A program made the position numbers and the translations under genes. This document shows, piece after piece, positions 63,844-64,000 of a DNA stretch of 64,000 bases. The stretch's first letter is position 1; the number at the start of each line of letters is the position of its first letter. Location: NCBI RefSeq assembly GCF_023611505.1, contig NZ_CP097843.1, positions 1,364,001 through 1,428,000 on the forward strand, read 5' to 3'. The notes under the pieces are model-generated. The model had not been told where the DNA came from, searched no databases, and saw only the letters and a program-made list of their open reading frames with translations. Source of the DNA: Streptococcus oralis (GTDB lineage: Bacteria; Bacillota; Bacilli; Lactobacillales; Streptococcaceae).

Positions 63844-64000
63844 TTACAAACCAGGAGCTTGTCCGAGTTCTGCAGCAATCATCCAAACTGTTTTCTCAAG
63901 TTCAGCCTTAGCACCAACAAAGATATCGTTTGTAACATCATCGCCTTCTTCATCAGTTACATCCAAAGCTTTTTGGAAAAGAGCGATGAGGTAACGATAA
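63844..64000 (-). CDS. dpr: Dps-like peroxide resistance ferritin, C-terminal end only
   Basis: The last 51 residues and stop codon of a gene running off the right edge. They read [13 protein letters not shown], then [18 protein letters not shown] and end [17 protein letters not shown], which is the C-terminus of streptococcal Dpr. Dpr forms a 12-subunit shell that oxidises and stores iron, preventing hydroxyl radicals from the H2O2 made by SpxB and LctO. The ferroxidase residues lie outside the window. Confidence 0.93.
   Translation of the reverse strand, partial: YRYLIALFQKALDVTDEEGDDVTNDIFVGAKAELEKTVWMIAAELGQAPGL

Noticed and set aside
1..64000. CRISPR array or complete prophage
   Set aside because: No regularly spaced repeats and no phage structural or integrase genes were seen.

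Overview
The window is chromosomal DNA from a mitis-group Streptococcus (S. mitis, S. pseudopneumoniae, S. oralis-like or an atypical S. pneumoniae). This rests on the gene set (spxB, copYcupAcopA, lctO, prtA, vex123-vncRS, codY, murT-gatD, dpr) and on three BOX repeats, which are typical of pneumococcus and its closest relatives. The gene blocks are those of pneumococcus. As I remember the pneumococcal map, however, the prtA/fba/vnc block and the codY/cshA/har/truA/dpr block are far apart there, so the order here argues for a non-reference relative. That point is recall, not a computed comparison.

Layout: 1-1376 holds the N-terminal 458 residues of a NACHT-family NTPase, a bacterial NLR-like candidate for phage defence; it runs off the left edge. 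It is separated from spxB by a MITE-like palindromic element. Then come spxB (with two cre-like sites and a BOX), the copper operon copY-cupA-copA, and a thiamine salvage region with three TPP riboswitches: thiD alone on the plus strand; ykoE-ecfA-ecfT-tenA-thiW-thiM-thiE; and a second tenA behind a duplicated riboswitch leader. Next are lctO, pyrFE behind a PyrR attenuator, murD-murG-divIB, and typA. Small membrane proteins, a LysR regulator and a choline-binding amidase follow. A 1.2-kb islet lies beside tRNA-Thr, then the giant subtilase prtA, an ABC-2 exporter, fba, vex1-2-3 and vncRS.

The right part (46.8-64 kb) holds a CPBP membrane protease, tRNA-Leu, codY-pncA, a candidate small RNA, cshA, har and an unknown membrane-anchored protein. 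It continues with a structured intergenic region, a lone nucleotidyltransferase, murT-gatD, an Xaa-Pro peptidase, truA-pdxK-pdxU-like, an MFS transporter, a Pr6Pr-like membrane protein, a PhnA-like zinc-ribbon protein and the 3' end of dpr.

Functional theme: SpxB and LctO both make H2O2 (from pyruvate and lactate). Dpr protects iron from peroxide, Har is expected to detoxify the hypothiocyanous acid that host peroxidase makes from H2O2, and CopY/CupA/CopA export copper. SpxB needs TPP, and the thiamine salvage and uptake genes lie close by. The most unusual items are the NACHT gene, the tRNA-Thr islet, a promoter-to-terminator small-RNA candidate between codY and cshA, a three-way-junction RNA candidate at 54.26-54.5 kb, and two apparently leaderless genes (a LysR regulator and murT).
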